A stretch of DNA of 64,000 bases from Arthrobacter sp. MN05-02 (GTDB lineage: Bacteria > Actinomycetota > Actinomycetes > Actinomycetales > Micrococcaceae), in assembly GCA_004001285.1 (NCBI GenBank), contig AP018697.1:1426001-1490000 (forward strand), read 5' to 3'. Shown here piece after piece: positions 20,237 through 29,591 of the stretch (the first letter of the stretch is position 1; each line of letters begins with the position of its first letter). A program made the translations under genes and the position numbers. The notes under the pieces are model-generated. The model saw only the letters and a list, made by a program, of their open reading frames with translations, was not told where the DNA came from and did not search any database.

Positions 20237-20241
20237 AGGGG

Positions 20242-21054
20242 TCAGACCGTCGGGCTGAAGAGCAGCGCGGCCTGCAGCGCACCGCCCACGATCCCTGCGT
20301 GGTTCTTGAGCTGCGCCGGGATGATCGGCGTGCGCAGCTGCAGCGCCGGCAGGTATTCGCTGCTCCGCTTCGAGATGCCACCGCCGACGATGAACAGTTC
20401 GGGGGAGAAGAGGAACTCGACGTGCGAGAAATAGCGCTGCAGGCGCACGGCGTACTCGTCCCAGCCGATGCCGTCACGCTCACGGGCCACCGCTGATGCC
20501 TTCGTCTCCGCGTCGTGCCCGTCGATCTCGAGGTGGCCGAGCTCGGCGTTGGGTACCAGCCTGCCGTCGAAGATGAAGGCCGAGCCGATGCCCGTGCCCA
20601 GGGTGATGACCAGGACGGTGCCCAGCTTCCCCTTGCCGGCACCGTAGCGGACCTCGGCCAGACCGGCGGCGTCGGCGTCGTTGATCACATGGACGTCCCG
20701 TCCGAGGACCCGGGTGAACAGGGCGTCGACGTCGGTATCGACCCAGCTCTTGTCCACGTTCGCCGCGGAGCGCGCGACACCGTGCTGGATGATGGCGGGG
20801 AAGGTGACCCCGACGGGCACGTCGGCTCCCGGCCCTTCCGGCCGGGAGGACAGCTCCGCGACGATCTGGGCGACCACCTCGGCGACGGCCTCGGGCGTGG
20901 AGGGCTTCGGCGTCGGGATGCGGAAGCGCTCACCGACGATCACGCCCTTCTCGAGGTCGACGATGCCGCCCTTGATGCCGGTCCCGCCGATGTCGACGCC
21001 GATGACGGTCGCGGGGAGCTTCTTCGATTTCTTCTTGTCGGTGTCCTTAGCCAT
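20242..21054 (-). CDS. ppgK: Polyphosphate glucokinase (ROK family)
   Basis: Phosphorylates glucose using polyphosphate (and usually ATP), an actinobacterial speciality. ROK motifs: GVDIGGTGIKGGIVDL near residue 19, FPAIIQHGVARSAANVD, NDADAAGLAEVRYGAGKG and VITLGTGIGSAF; ELGHLEIDGHDAE matches the polyphosphate-type kinases. It has 270 residues with a Lys-rich N-terminus. GGAGAATC precedes the ATG. Confidence 0.92.
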   Translation of the reverse strand: MAKDTDKKKSKKLPATVIGVDIGGTGIKGGIVDLEKGVIVGERFRIPTPKPSTPEAVAEVVAQIVAELSSRPEGPGADVPVGVTFPAIIQHGVARSAANVDKSWVDTDVDALFTRVLGRDVHVINDADAAGLAEVRYGAGKGKLGTVLVITLGTGIGSAFIFDGRLVPNAELGHLEIDGHDAETKASAVARERDGIGWDEYAVRLQRYFSHVEFLFSPELFIVGGGISKRSSEYLPALQLRTPIIPAQLKNHAGIVGGALQAALLFSPTV

Positions 21055-21136
21055 GATTCTCCGTTGAGGGGTGGACCGGCGGGAGCCGGGATGAGGGTAC
21101 TGCAGCGTACGGGCAGGGGGCCGCGGGGTGGCTGCG

Positions 21137-22015
21137 CTAGGGCAGGGTCAGGATCTCCGCGCCGCGGTCGGTGACAACGAGTGTGTGCTCGAACTGCGCT
21201 GTCCTCTTCCGGTCCTTCGTGACGACGGTCCAGTCGTCCGCCCACATGGTCCAGTCGATGGTCCCGAGCGTCAGCATCGGTTCGATGGTGAAGACCATCC
21301 CCGGCTCGATGACGCGGTTGTGGGCGGGAGCGGCGTCGTAGTGCGGGATGATCAGGCCCGTGTGGAACGCTTCCCCGACGCCGTGTCCGGTGAAGTCACG
21401 GACAACACCATAACCGAATCGCTTCGCATAGGACTCGATGGCGCGTCCGATGACATTGATCTCGCGCCCCGGCGCAACCGCACGGATCGCGCGGTTCAGG
21501 GATTCCCGGGTCCGCTCGACGAGGAGCCGGGACTCCTCGTCCACGTCGCCGATGCAGAACGTGTAGTTGGTGTCCCCGTGGACGCCGTCCTTGTAGGCCG
21601 TGATGTCGATGTTCAGGATGTCGCCGTCCTCGATCACGGTCGAGTCCGGGATGCCGTGGCAGATGACCTCGTTCAGCGATGAGCACAGCGACTTCGGGAA
21701 GCCCCGATACCCCAGGGTGGACGGATAGGCCCCATGATCGAGGAGGAACTCGTGGCCGATGCGGTCCAGCTGGTCGGTGGTCACGCCGGGCTTCGCCGCG
21801 TGTCCCACCTCCACGATGGCCTGCGCGGCGATTCTCGCGGCGACGCGGATCTTCTCGATGGTCTCGGGCGTCTTGACCTCGGATCCCGTGAAGGGGGCGG
21901 GCGCCGCGCGGCCCACGTACTCGGGGCGGGCGATACCGGAGGGGACGGAACGCTGCGGCGAGATGGTGCCGGGGGTCAGGGTCCCAACGGGAGCGGTGGC
22001 GGAGGACTGGGGCAT
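21137..22015 (-). CDS. map: Methionine aminopeptidase type I
   Basis: Removes the initiator Met from new proteins. The metal ligands are visible in [19 protein letters not shown] (two Asp), [11 protein letters not shown] (His), FTIEPML (Glu) and AQFEHTLVV (Glu). An N-terminal extension of about 45 residues ([20 protein letters not shown]) matches the longer actinobacterial MetAP. It has 292 residues. The ATG lies seven bases after TAGGAT (22023-22028, - strand); an AAGGG in between could also act as a ribosome site. Confidence 0.94.
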   Translation of the reverse strand: MPQSSATAPVGTLTPGTISPQRSVPSGIARPEYVGRAAPAPFTGSEVKTPETIEKIRVAARIAAQAIVEVGHAAKPGVTTDQLDRIGHEFLLDHGAYPSTLGYRGFPKSLCSSLNEVICHGIPDSTVIEDGDILNIDITAYKDGVHGDTNYTFCIGDVDEESRLLVERTRESLNRAIRAVAPGREINVIGRAIESYAKRFGYGVVRDFTGHGVGEAFHTGLIIPHYDAAPAHNRVIEPGMVFTIEPMLTLGTIDWTMWADDWTVVTKDRKRTAQFEHTLVVTDRGAEILTLP

Positions 22016-22106
22016 ACCCTTGATCCTATAGCGGGCCGGGTCGGCCTCCCCGAAGAGGCCGGATCACCGGGTGACATCGGCCCTGCCCCGGATCTAGGAG
22101 GTCGAC

Positions 22107-22268
22107 GTGACGGAGTACTGGTTCAATGTGCGCACGCACGAGGTGGAGGAGGACCGGCAGTCGGACTGGTCCCAGCTGATCGGTCCGTACGCCACGAGGG
22201 CCGAGGCCGAGAAAGCTCTCGAGAAGGTCCAGCAGCGCAACGAGGCGTGGGACCGGGACGACGACTGA
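22107..22268 (+). CDS. Small SPOR-like protein, 53 residues
   Basis: An open frame read directly from the sequence: GTG at 22107 with AGGAGG at 22096-22101, stop at 22266-22268. It begins TEYWFNVRTHEVEEDRQSD and continues with SQLIGPYATRAEAEKALEKVQ, where GPYATRAEAEKAL resembles the SPOR motif (G-PF-xxxxA). It is acidic at both ends with no signal peptide, so a cytoplasmic protein is likely. It is transcribed away from both map and panB on the other strand. The function is unknown; similar short proteins occur in Arthrobacter-type genomes. Confidence 0.72.
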   Translation: MTEYWFNVRTHEVEEDRQSDWSQLIGPYATRAEAEKALEKVQQRNEAWDRDDD

Positions 22269-22288
22269 GGCCCTGCCCGCTGACGCCG

Positions 22289-23167
22289 CTAGAAGGTGTG
22301 CTCGGGGCCGGGGAACGTGCCGGCCCGCACCTCGTCCGCGTACGCCCTGGCGGCGTCGGCGAGGACGGTCCGCAGGTCCGCGTACTGCTTGACGAACTTC
22401 GCCTGCCGGCCACCGCGCAGCCCGGCCATGTCCTGCCAGACCAGCACCTGGCCCGTCGTGCCGGCGCCGGCACCGATGCCGATCGTCGGCACGCGCACGG
22501 CGGCGTCGACGGCGTCCGCCGTCTCCGCCGGCACCATCTCCATCAGCACGCAGAACGCTCCGGCGTCCGCGAGGGCGACGGCGTCGTCGACGACGCGCCG
22601 GGAGGCGTCCCCACGCCCCTGGACCCGGTAGCCGCCGAGCGCATGCTCGCTCTGCGGTGTGAAGCCGACGTGGGCCATCACCGGGATGCCCGCCCGGACG
22701 AGGGCGCGCACGGTGTCCGCGTAGTCCGCGCCGCCCTCCATCTTCACGGCGTGGACGAGGCCCTCCTTCAGGAGGCGGACGGAGGATTCGACGGCCTGCT
22801 GGGGCGACACCTCGTAACTGCCGAAGGGCAGGTCCGCCACGACGAGGGCCCGTGTCGTGGCCCTGCTCACGGCGCGGCTGAACAGGATCATCTCGTCGAG
22901 GGTGATCGGCAGCGTGGTGGCGTGGCCCAGGACGTTGTTCGCGGCCGAGTCGCCCACGAGGAGCACCTCGATCCCGACCTCGTCGAACACCTGCGCCGCG
23001 TACTGGTCGTACGCCGTCAGCATGGCGAAGTGCGCGCCCTGGTCCTTGGCCTGCTGCAGGTGGTGGATCCGGACCCGGCCAGGCCGTCCCGACCCGGCCG
23101 CGGTCCCCGGGGTCGACGGCGCGGCTGCTCCCCCTCCGTAGGGGGCTGGCAATTCGGCGGAAGTCAT
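22289..23167 (-). CDS. panB: PanB, 3-methyl-2-oxobutanoate hydroxymethyltransferase
   Basis: The first step of pantothenate synthesis: transfers a hydroxymethyl group from methylene-THF to alpha-ketoisovalerate. VLLVGDSAANNVLGH, MILFSRAVSRATTRALVVADLPFGSYE, VKMEGG, VMAHVGFTPQS and PTIGIGAGAGTTGQVLVWQD are all PanB motifs. A 30-residue Ala/Gly/Pro N-terminal extension precedes the barrel; 292 residues. The ATG lies six bases after TAGTCT on the - strand. No other pan gene is adjacent. Confidence 0.95.
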   Translation of the reverse strand: MTSAELPAPYGGGAAAPSTPGTAAGSGRPGRVRIHHLQQAKDQGAHFAMLTAYDQYAAQVFDEVGIEVLLVGDSAANNVLGHATTLPITLDEMILFSRAVSRATTRALVVADLPFGSYEVSPQQAVESSVRLLKEGLVHAVKMEGGADYADTVRALVRAGIPVMAHVGFTPQSEHALGGYRVQGRGDASRRVVDDAVALADAGAFCVLMEMVPAETADAVDAAVRVPTIGIGAGAGTTGQVLVWQDMAGLRGGRQAKFVKQYADLRTVLADAARAYADEVRAGTFPGPEHTF

Positions 23168-23173
23168 GGCACG

Positions 23174-23179
23174 AGACTA
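23174..23179 (-). promoter_or_regulatory. -10 box of a leaderless panB start
   Basis: Read on the - strand, TAGTCT ends six bases before the panB ATG with no ribosome site between. Confidence 0.5.
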
Positions 23180-23307
23180 TCGGACCACGGGCGCCGTCCC
23201 CCGTGCGTCCCGGGCAGGGGGACCGCACCACACCTCCGCACCGTGTAACCGCGCGTTAATTTCGGCACGCCAGAATGGACGGGGCCCTCGCCGCCCGCAC
23301 AGGTCAG

Positions 23308-23313
23308 TAGAGT
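23308..23313 (+). promoter_or_regulatory. Possible -10 box upstream of glnA2
   Basis: TAGAGT lies 130 bases before the glnA2 ATG in the otherwise gene-free divergent panB-glnA2 gap (23168-23443). The same hexamer occurs at the glnA promoter (29446-29451). No convincing -35 is seen, so the call is weak. Confidence 0.3.
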
Positions 23314-23443
23314 GAGGACGGCAGGCGCACGCATGCCGGCGGCACCGACGTGCACGCCGCCGCGACGCGAGCGACGTCGGGCATGGACAGCCCGCTGCCC
23401 CGACGGGGCGGCCCGGGGAACGAGACAAGGAATGAGGGTGGTC

Positions 23444-24784
23444 ATGGACCGGCAGCAGGAGTTCGTACTGCGGACGATCGAGGAGCGCGACGTGCGCTAC
23501 GTACGCCTGTGGTTCACCGACGTGGTCGGCTCGCTGAAGTCCGTCGCCCTTGCCCCCGCGGAGGTGGAGGGCGCCTTCGAGGAGGGCCTCGGCTTCGACG
23601 GTTCCTCGATCGAGGGCCTCGCCCGTGTCTACGAGTCGGACATGCTGGCCCAGCCCGACCCGTCGACCTTCCAGATCCTCCCCTGGCGCGGCGACAAGGA
23701 GCAGACGTCGCGCATGTTCTGCGACATCCTGACGCCGGACGGGCAGCCCTCCACCGCCGATCCGCGAGGAGTGCTCAAGAAGACCCTCGCGAAGGCCGCG
23801 GACATGGGGTTCACCTGCTACACCCACCCGGAGATCGAGTTCTACCTGCTCAAGTCCGCGGAACTCGGCGCCGACGGCCAGCCCGTCCCGGTGGACTCCG
23901 CCGGCTACTTCGACCACGTCCCCGGTGGCGTGGCGCAGGACTTCCGCCGCACCGCCGTGGCGATGCTCGAGTCCGTCGGCATCTCCGTCGAGTTCAGCCA
24001 CCACGAGGCCGGGCCGGGACAGAACGAGATCGACCTGCGCTACGCCGACGCGCTGCAGACCGCGGACAACATCATGACGTTCCGCACGATCATCAAGGAG
24101 GTGGCGCTCACCTCCGGCAGCTACGCGACGTTCATGCCCAAGCCCTTCTCCGAACACCCTGGCTCGGGCATGCACACCCACTTCTCGCTGTTCGAGGGCG
24201 ACACCAACGCCTTCTACGAGGCCGGCGCGGAGTTCCAGCTCTCGAAGACCGCCCGCCAGTTCATCGCCGGCATCCTGCGCCACGCCCCCGAGTTCACGGC
24301 CGTGACCAACCAGTTCGTCAATTCCTTCAAGCGGCTCTGGGGCGGCGGCGAGGCACCCAGCTACCTCTCCTGGGGCCACAACAACCGCTCCGCCCTGGTG
24401 CGCGTACCGCTGTACAAGCCCAACAAGGGGCAGTCCGCGCGCATCGAGTACCGGGGCATCGACTCCGCGAGCAATCCCTACCTCGCCTACTCCGTGCTGC
24501 TCGGCGCAGGGCTCAAGGGCATCGAGGAGGGTTATGAACTCCCGCCCGCCGCCGAGGACGACGTGTGGAGCCTGACCGCGGCGGAGCGCCGCGCGATGGG
24601 ACACGACCCGCTGCCCGCGAGCCTGCACGACGCGATCCGCGTCATGGAGGATTCGGAGCTCGTCGCCGACATCCTCGGCGAGCAGGTCTTCGAGAACTTC
24701 CTGCGGAACAAGCGCGCGGAGTGGCACGACTACCGGATCCAGGTGACTCCGTACGAGCTGCGCCGCAACCTCAACATCCTCTAG
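23444..24784 (+). CDS. glnA2: GlnA2-type glutamine synthetase
   Basis: A type I glutamine synthetase of the shorter (alpha-like) class, like mycobacterial GlnA2. Conserved: LWFTDVVGSLKSVAL, EGLGFDGSSIEGLA, EIEFYLLKS, HHEAGPGQNEIDLRY, MPKPFSEHPGSGMHTHFS and the ammonia/glutamate-site EYRGIDSASNPYLAY. There is no NLYDLP-type adenylylation segment like that of glnA at 27.9 kb. The ATG at 23444 with GAGGG upstream gives 446 residues; an ATG 12 bases earlier is an alternative. glnE follows after 36 bases. Confidence 0.93.
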   Translation: MDRQQEFVLRTIEERDVRYVRLWFTDVVGSLKSVALAPAEVEGAFEEGLGFDGSSIEGLARVYESDMLAQPDPSTFQILPWRGDKEQTSRMFCDILTPDGQPSTADPRGVLKKTLAKAADMGFTCYTHPEIEFYLLKSAELGADGQPVPVDSAGYFDHVPGGVAQDFRRTAVAMLESVGISVEFSHHEAGPGQNEIDLRYADALQTADNIMTFRTIIKEVALTSGSYATFMPKPFSEHPGSGMHTHFSLFEGDTNAFYEAGAEFQLSKTARQFIAGILRHAPEFTAVTNQFVNSFKRLWGGGEAPSYLSWGHNNRSALVRVPLYKPNKGQSARIEYRGIDSASNPYLAYSVLLGAGLKGIEEGYELPPAAEDDVWSLTAAERRAMGHDPLPASLHDAIRVMEDSELVADILGEQVFENFLRNKRAEWHDYRIQVTPYELRRNLNIL

Positions 24785-24808
24785 GCCGCCCACGGACCAG
24801 CGCTTGGC

Positions 24809-24814
24809 TAGTGT
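24809..24814 (+). promoter_or_regulatory. -10 box of a leaderless glnE start
   Basis: TAGTGT ends six bases before the glnE ATG. glnE may therefore have its own promoter besides any read-through from glnA2. Confidence 0.45.
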
Positions 24815-24820
24815 TGGCGC

Positions 24821-27800
24821 ATGAGCCTCAACCGCAAGCTGATCAGCTACGGCTTCACGGACCTCGAGAAAAGCCGCCGGTTCCTCGACGCTCCTGAGCT
24901 GCAGGGACTCAACGACGACGACCTGTTCGCCGGACTGGCCGTGGCGGCCGATCCGGACCTCGCGCTGCAGTCCTTCGTGCGGCTCCTGGCCGTCGACCGC
25001 AGGGCCGCGGGGGCGGCCTTCGCGGACCAGGGCAGACGCGGGGCCCTCTTCCGCCTGCTGGGAGCCTCCGAGGCCCTCGGCGAGTTCCTCATGCGGCACC
25101 CCCGGCACCTCGACGTCGTCCGGCCCGCTCCTGCGGTCCTCCCGGTGGTCACGCCGGAGGAGCTCCGGGCTGCGCTGCTCTTCTCGGTCGACGCGGATCC
25201 GGCCGAGGCCAATCCCGTGGCGGGAATCGGCGGGACCGAGGCGTACCGCAGGCTCAGGGTGGCGTACCGGCGCCACCTCACGGACCTCGCGGTGCGGGAC
25301 CTCTGCCACTGTGCGCCCGTCGACTACCTGCCCGTCGTCGCCCGCGAGCTCGCCGACCTCGCCACCGCCGCCCTCGAGGCCTCCCTCGCAGTCGCCCGGG
25401 CGGACCTCGGCGAGGTCTACGGTGCCGACGCCGTCGCCCGGGTGAAGCTCGCGGTCATCGCGATGGGGAAGTGCGGTGCGCGCGAGCTGAACTACATCTC
25501 CGACGTCGACGTCGTCTACGTCGCCGAGGGCGAGGACCTCGACGACTCGACGCTCACGAGGATCGGCACCGGCCTGGCCTCCGGGATGTCCCGCGGTGTC
25601 TACTCCCCGGGCACCGAACCGGCACTCTGGGAGGTGGATGCGAACCTCCGGCCCGAGGGCAAGGACGGGCAGCTGGTACGCACGCTGCAGTCCCACGTGT
25701 CCTACTACCAGCGGTGGGCGAAGACCTGGGAGTTCCAGGCCCTCCTGAAGGCGCGGGCGGCGGCCGGCGACCCGGAGCTGGGCCGGCGGTACGAGGAGGC
25801 GATCGCCCCCTTCGTCTGGGCGTCGTCCCAGCGCGAAGGATTCGTGGAGGCCGTCCGGGCCATGCGGCGCCGGGTGACCGACAACATCCCCGGCGACGAG
25901 GAGGCACGCCAGCTCAAGCTCGGACCGGGCGGCCTGCGCGACGTCGAATTCACCGTCCAGCTGCTGCAGCTCGTGCACGGCCGGCTGGACGAGTCGCTGA
26001 GGGCCAGGGACACCGTCTCGGCGATCGGCGCGCTCAGCGCCGGCGGGTACATCGGGCGCTCGGACGCGCTGGACCTCGACGACGCCTACCGGTACCTGCG
26101 GGTCCTCGAGCACCGGATCCAGCTCATGCAGATGCGCCGGACCCACCTCATGCCGGAGGACCAGACCGCCCTCCGCGCCCTCGCCCGGTCCTCCGAGGGG
26201 TGCATGGTCACGGTGCGGCCGAGCGCGCAGAGCCTCTCCGAGAAGTGGCAGCGGACGAGGCGCCTCGTCAAGCGCCTTCACGAGGCGATCTTCTACCGGC
26301 CGCTGCTCAACAACGCGGCGACGCTGCAGCCCGAGGACGTCCAGCTCACGGCCGAGGCCGCGCAGGCCCGCCTGGCCGCCCTGGGCTACCAGGACCCGCG
26401 CGGCGCCATGCGCCACATCGAGGCGCTGACCGGCGGCCTGCGCCGACGGGCGATGCTGCAGAAGCAGCTGCTACCCATCCTCCTGGCCTGGTTCGCCGAC
26501 GGGGTCGATCCCGATGCAGGCCTGCTCGGGTTCCGGCGGCTCAGCGAGTCCCTCGGCGAGAGCCACTGGTACCTCGGCATGCTGCGCGACTCCACGGCGG
26601 CGGCCGAGCGGCTCTGCGCCGTCCTGTCGAGCAGCCGGTTCATCACCGACCTGCTGGAGGTCTCGCCCGAGTCGACGAAGTGGCTCGGGTCCGACGCCGA
26701 ACTGGTCCCCGACAGCTTCGACGCCCAGTGGCAGGAGATCCGGTCGAAAATGTCGCGGCATCCTGCGCCGAACGAGGCGATCCGGCTGATCCGGCTCATC
26801 CGTCGTCGTGAGCTGCTGCGCATCGCGATCGCGGACAGTTCCAACCTCCTGTCGCAGCCCGAGGTGGGGGAGGCCCTGGCCGATGCCGACCGCGCCGCCA
26901 TCCTCGGTGCCCTGCACGTGGCCGAGAACCAGGTGTTCGGGGAGGAGGATCAGCTCACCGACGTCGTCGTCGTGGCCATGGGACGCCAGGGCGGGCGGGA
27001 GATCACCTACGGATCGGATGCCGACGTCATCTATGTCCACCGCCCGCTGCCCGGGGCCGACGAGGCTGCGGCGCAGAAGCAGGCCGAGGCGGTCGTCGCC
27101 CGCCTCGCCGCGCTGCTGACCCAGCCGTGCAAACCGCCCGTCCTCGCCGAACGGGTCCTCGAGATCGACACGGCACTGCGGCCGGAGGGCAAGCAGGGCG
27201 CGATGGTGCGCTCCATCTCCTCCTACCGGGAGTACTACCGCCGGTGGTCGCTCGTGTGGGAGGCGCAGGCGCTGCTGCGGGCGCGGCCGCTCGCGGGCGA
27301 CGACGACCTGGCCGCCGAGTTCCTCGCGCTGATCGACCCCGTGCGGTACCCGCAGGAGCTCGGCGAGAGCGACGTCCGCGAGATCCGGCGCATCAAGGCG
27401 CGCGTCGAGTCCGAGCGGCTCCCGCGCGGTGCCGACCCGTCCCGGCACCTCAAGCTGGGCCGTGGTGCCCTCAGCGACGTCGAATGGCTCGTGCAGCTCC
27501 TCCAGCTACGGCACGCCCATGCCCTTCCGGCACTGCGGGTCCAGTCGACCCTCGCTGCCCTCGATGCGGCCGGCGACGAGGGACTGCTCCCGTCGGAGGA
27601 CGTCGGGCTGCTGCGTGACAGCTGGACCCTCGCGACCCGGATCCGTGCCGCGAACGTCATCTGGAGCGGACGCGGCTCGGACCTGCTGCCGTCGTCGCGC
27701 CGGGATCTCGAGGCCGTGGCACGGTGGTGCGGTTACGGGCCGGGGAGCGGTTCGGAGCTGGAGGAGGACTACCTGCGGCTCACCCGGCGCAGCAGGGCCG

Positions 27801-27829
27801 TGTTCGAGCGGCACTTCTACGGGTACTAG
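24821..27829 (+). CDS. glnE: GlnE, glutamine synthetase adenylyltransferase/deadenylylase
   Basis: A bifunctional enzyme with two nucleotidyltransferase domains that add AMP to or remove it from glutamine synthetase according to nitrogen supply. The N-terminal catalytic centre is ELNYISDVDVVYVAEG at about residue 225 and the C-terminal one ITYGSDADVIYVHRPLPG at about 730. Each is followed by its helical domain (LKLGPGGLRDVEFTVQLLQL and LKLGRGALSDVEWLVQLLQL). It has 1002 residues, the normal length. It lies between glnA2 and its likely target glnA. The frame is intact over 3 kb. Confidence 0.96.
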   Translation: MSLNRKLISYGFTDLEKSRRFLDAPELQGLNDDDLFAGLAVAADPDLALQSFVRLLAVDRRAAGAAFADQGRRGALFRLLGASEALGEFLMRHPRHLDVVRPAPAVLPVVTPEELRAALLFSVDADPAEANPVAGIGGTEAYRRLRVAYRRHLTDLAVRDLCHCAPVDYLPVVARELADLATAALEASLAVARADLGEVYGADAVARVKLAVIAMGKCGARELNYISDVDVVYVAEGEDLDDSTLTRIGTGLASGMSRGVYSPGTEPALWEVDANLRPEGKDGQLVRTLQSHVSYYQRWAKTWEFQALLKARAAAGDPELGRRYEEAIAPFVWASSQREGFVEAVRAMRRRVTDNIPGDEEARQLKLGPGGLRDVEFTVQLLQLVHGRLDESLRARDTVSAIGALSAGGYIGRSDALDLDDAYRYLRVLEHRIQLMQMRRTHLMPEDQTALRALARSSEGCMVTVRPSAQSLSEKWQRTRRLVKRLHEAIFYRPLLNNAATLQPEDVQLTAEAAQARLAALGYQDPRGAMRHIEALTGGLRRRAMLQKQLLPILLAWFADGVDPDAGLLGFRRLSESLGESHWYLGMLRDSTAAAERLCAVLSSSRFITDLLEVSPESTKWLGSDAELVPDSFDAQWQEIRSKMSRHPAPNEAIRLIRLIRRRELLRIAIADSSNLLSQPEVGEALADADRAAILGALHVAENQVFGEEDQLTDVVVVAMGRQGGREITYGSDADVIYVHRPLPGADEAAAQKQAEAVVARLAALLTQPCKPPVLAERVLEIDTALRPEGKQGAMVRSISSYREYYRRWSLVWEAQALLRARPLAGDDDLAAEFLALIDPVRYPQELGESDVREIRRIKARVESERLPRGADPSRHLKLGRGALSDVEWLVQLLQLRHAHALPALRVQSTLAALDAAGDEGLLPSEDVGLLRDSWTLATRIRAANVIWSGRGSDLLPSSRRDLEAVARWCGYGPGSGSELEEDYLRLTRRSRAVFERHFYGY

Positions 27830-27845
27830 GCGGGCGGGGGGAACG

Positions 27846-27883
27846 ACGACGGCGGCCCCCCGCTGTCGGGGAGCCGCCGTCGT
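27846..27883. terminator. Bidirectional terminator between glnE and glnA
   Basis: ACGACGGCGGC (27846-27856) pairs with GCCGCCGTCGT (27873-27883), with an inner CCCC/GGGG step, between two convergent genes. Confidence 0.75.
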
Positions 27884-27900
27884 GGTGGGTGCCGGTACTG

Positions 27901-29330
27901 CTAGACGCCGTAGTAGAGCTCGAACTCGTAGGGGTTCGGGCGCATCGACAGCGGCAGGATCTCGACCTCGCGCTTGTACGCGATCCAGGTGTCGATCAGG
28001 TCCTGTGTGTGAAGACATCACCGGCCTGCAGGAACTCGTTGTCCGCCTCGAGGGCCAGCAGGGCCTCCTCGAGGGAACCGGGAGCCTTCTGGATGTCCTT
28101 CGCTTCCTCGGCGGGGAGCTCGTAGAGGTCCTTGTCGATGGGGTCGGCGGGCTCGATGCGGTTCTTGATGCCGTCGAGGCCTGCCATGAGCTGCGCGGCG
28201 AACGCCAGGTACGGGTTCGACGAGGGGTCCGGCGCGCGGAACTCGATGCGCTTCGCCTTCGGGTTGGAGCCCGTGATCGGGATGCGGATGCCGGCGGAGC
28301 GGTTGCCCTGCGAGTAGACCATGTTGACGGGGGCTTCGAAGCCCTTGACCAGGCGGCGGTAGGAGTTCACCGTCGGGTTGGTGAAGGCGAGGACCGCGGA
28401 GGCGTGCTTCAGCAGGCCGCCGATGTACCAGCGGGCCATGTCCGAGAGGCCGGCGTAGCCGCGCTCGTCGTAGAACAGCGGCTGTCCGTCGCTCCACAGC
28501 GACTGGTGGCAGTGCATGCCGGACCCGTTGTCGCCGAAGACCGGCTTCGGCATGAAGGTGGCCGACTTGCCCCAGGCGTTGGAGACGTTCTTTGACGATG
28601 TACTTGAACTTCTGCAGATCATCCGCAGCGTGGGTCATCGTCGTGAACTTGTAGTTGATCTCGGCCTGGCCGGCGCCGCCCACCTCGTGGTGCGAGCGCT
28701 CGACCTCGAGGCCGGCCTTGTCCAGCTCGACGCAGATCGCGTCGCGGAGGTCGGCCTGCTTGTCGACGGGGGAGACCGGGAAGTAGCCGCCCTTGAACGG
28801 CGTCTTGTTGCCCAGGTTGCCGCCGACCTCCTCGCGGCCGCTGTTCCAGGGCGCCTCGATGGAGTCCACCTTGTAGAAGCTGCCCTGCGGGGAGGACTCG
28901 TACTGCACGTTGTCGAAGATGAAGAACTCGGCCTCGGGGGCGAAGAACGCCGTGTCCGCGATGCCGGTCGAGGAGAGGTAGGCCTCGGCGCGTTCGGCGA
29001 CGCTGCGGGGGTCGCGGTGGTAGGGGTCGCCGGTACGCGGATTGACGATCGAGAAGTTGAGCGCGAGGGTCTTCTCGGTGCGGAACGGGTCGATGAACGC
29101 CGTCGTCACATCCGGGATGAGCTGCATGTCCGATTCCGCGATGCCCTGGAATCCGCGGATGGAGGAGCCGTCGAAGAGCTGGCCGTGGATGAAGAAGTCC
29201 GCGTCGACCGACTTGGCGGGAACGTTGAAGTGCGCTGCTGCACTCCGGGGAGGTCGGTGAACCGGACATCGACAAACCTGATGTCTTCGTCGGCGATGAA
29301 CTTGAGGACCTCGTCCGCATTCTTAAACAT
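27901..29330 (-). CDS. glnA: GlnA, type I-beta glutamine synthetase (three apparent frameshifts)
   Basis: The main ammonia-assimilating enzyme (glutamate + NH3 + ATP to glutamine), a cytoplasmic dodecamer. Motifs: [78 protein letters not shown], and [12 protein letters not shown] whose Tyr matches the GlnE adenylylation site. The frame breaks at 29232-29240 (two extra bases inside [12 protein letters not shown]), at 28591-28593 (one extra T on +, inside [13 protein letters not shown]) and at 28005-28011 (two extra bases in a GT run, inside [12 protein letters not shown]). Corrected, it is exactly 474 residues, the standard size. I take all three as sequence errors. The start ATG at 29330 follows AGGAG. 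Confidence 0.9.
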
Positions 29331-29445
29331 CGATTCATGCTCCTAACGCATGGCTGGGTGATGACCCGGCGCCAGCGCGTGTCCCTGCACCGCACGGGAT
29401 GTCACGAGCTCTGGCAGGGTGGATCGCTGCCGCCGACTCGTCCCA

Positions 29446-29451
29446 ACTCTA
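29446..29451 (-). promoter_or_regulatory. -10 box of the glnA promoter
   Basis: Read on the - strand, TAGAGT lies 10 bases downstream of the GlnR-type pentamer array and about 115 bases before the glnA start. The place where a -35 would sit overlaps the array and shows no TTGACA, as expected for an activator-dependent promoter. Confidence 0.5.
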
Positions 29452-29461
29452 GGAGCGGGCA

Positions 29462-29510
29462 GTTTCTCGCTGGTGTCGTCATTGTTTCCGGGACGTTACA
29501 GAAGGGGAAC
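29462..29510 (-). promoter_or_regulatory. GlnR-type operator of glnA
   Basis: Read on the - strand: GTTCC, GTAAC, GAAAC, GACAC, GAAAC, each separated by exactly six bases (29506-29510, 29495-29499, 29484-29488, 29473-29477, 29462-29466). This matches the alternating gTnAC-n6-GaAAC pattern bound by GlnR in actinomycetes. It sits just upstream of a TAGAGT -10 box, so activation under nitrogen limitation is likely. The glnR gene is not in the window. Confidence 0.8.
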
Positions 29511-29579
29511 TGCGCCTCCCACCCTAGCGCCTCCGCGGAGGCGAAGGCATAATGCGGACCGGTCCACCCGGTCCGCGGG

Positions 29580-29585
29580 TAGGCT
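29580..29585 (+). promoter_or_regulatory. -10 box of a leaderless RDD-protein start
   Basis: TAGGCT ends six bases before the GTG at 29592, which favours that GTG over the one at 29595. Confidence 0.45.
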
Positions 29586-29591
29586 GGAACC

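Noticed and set aside
23177-26416. Antisense open frame of 1079 codons opposite glnA2 and glnE
   Set aside because: A product of high GC and biased third positions in the sense genes; Arg/Gly/Val-rich, no domain, no ribosome site. The same holds for the long frames opposite the tricorn gene (36231-39677), cydDC (59472-62222) and dnaE.
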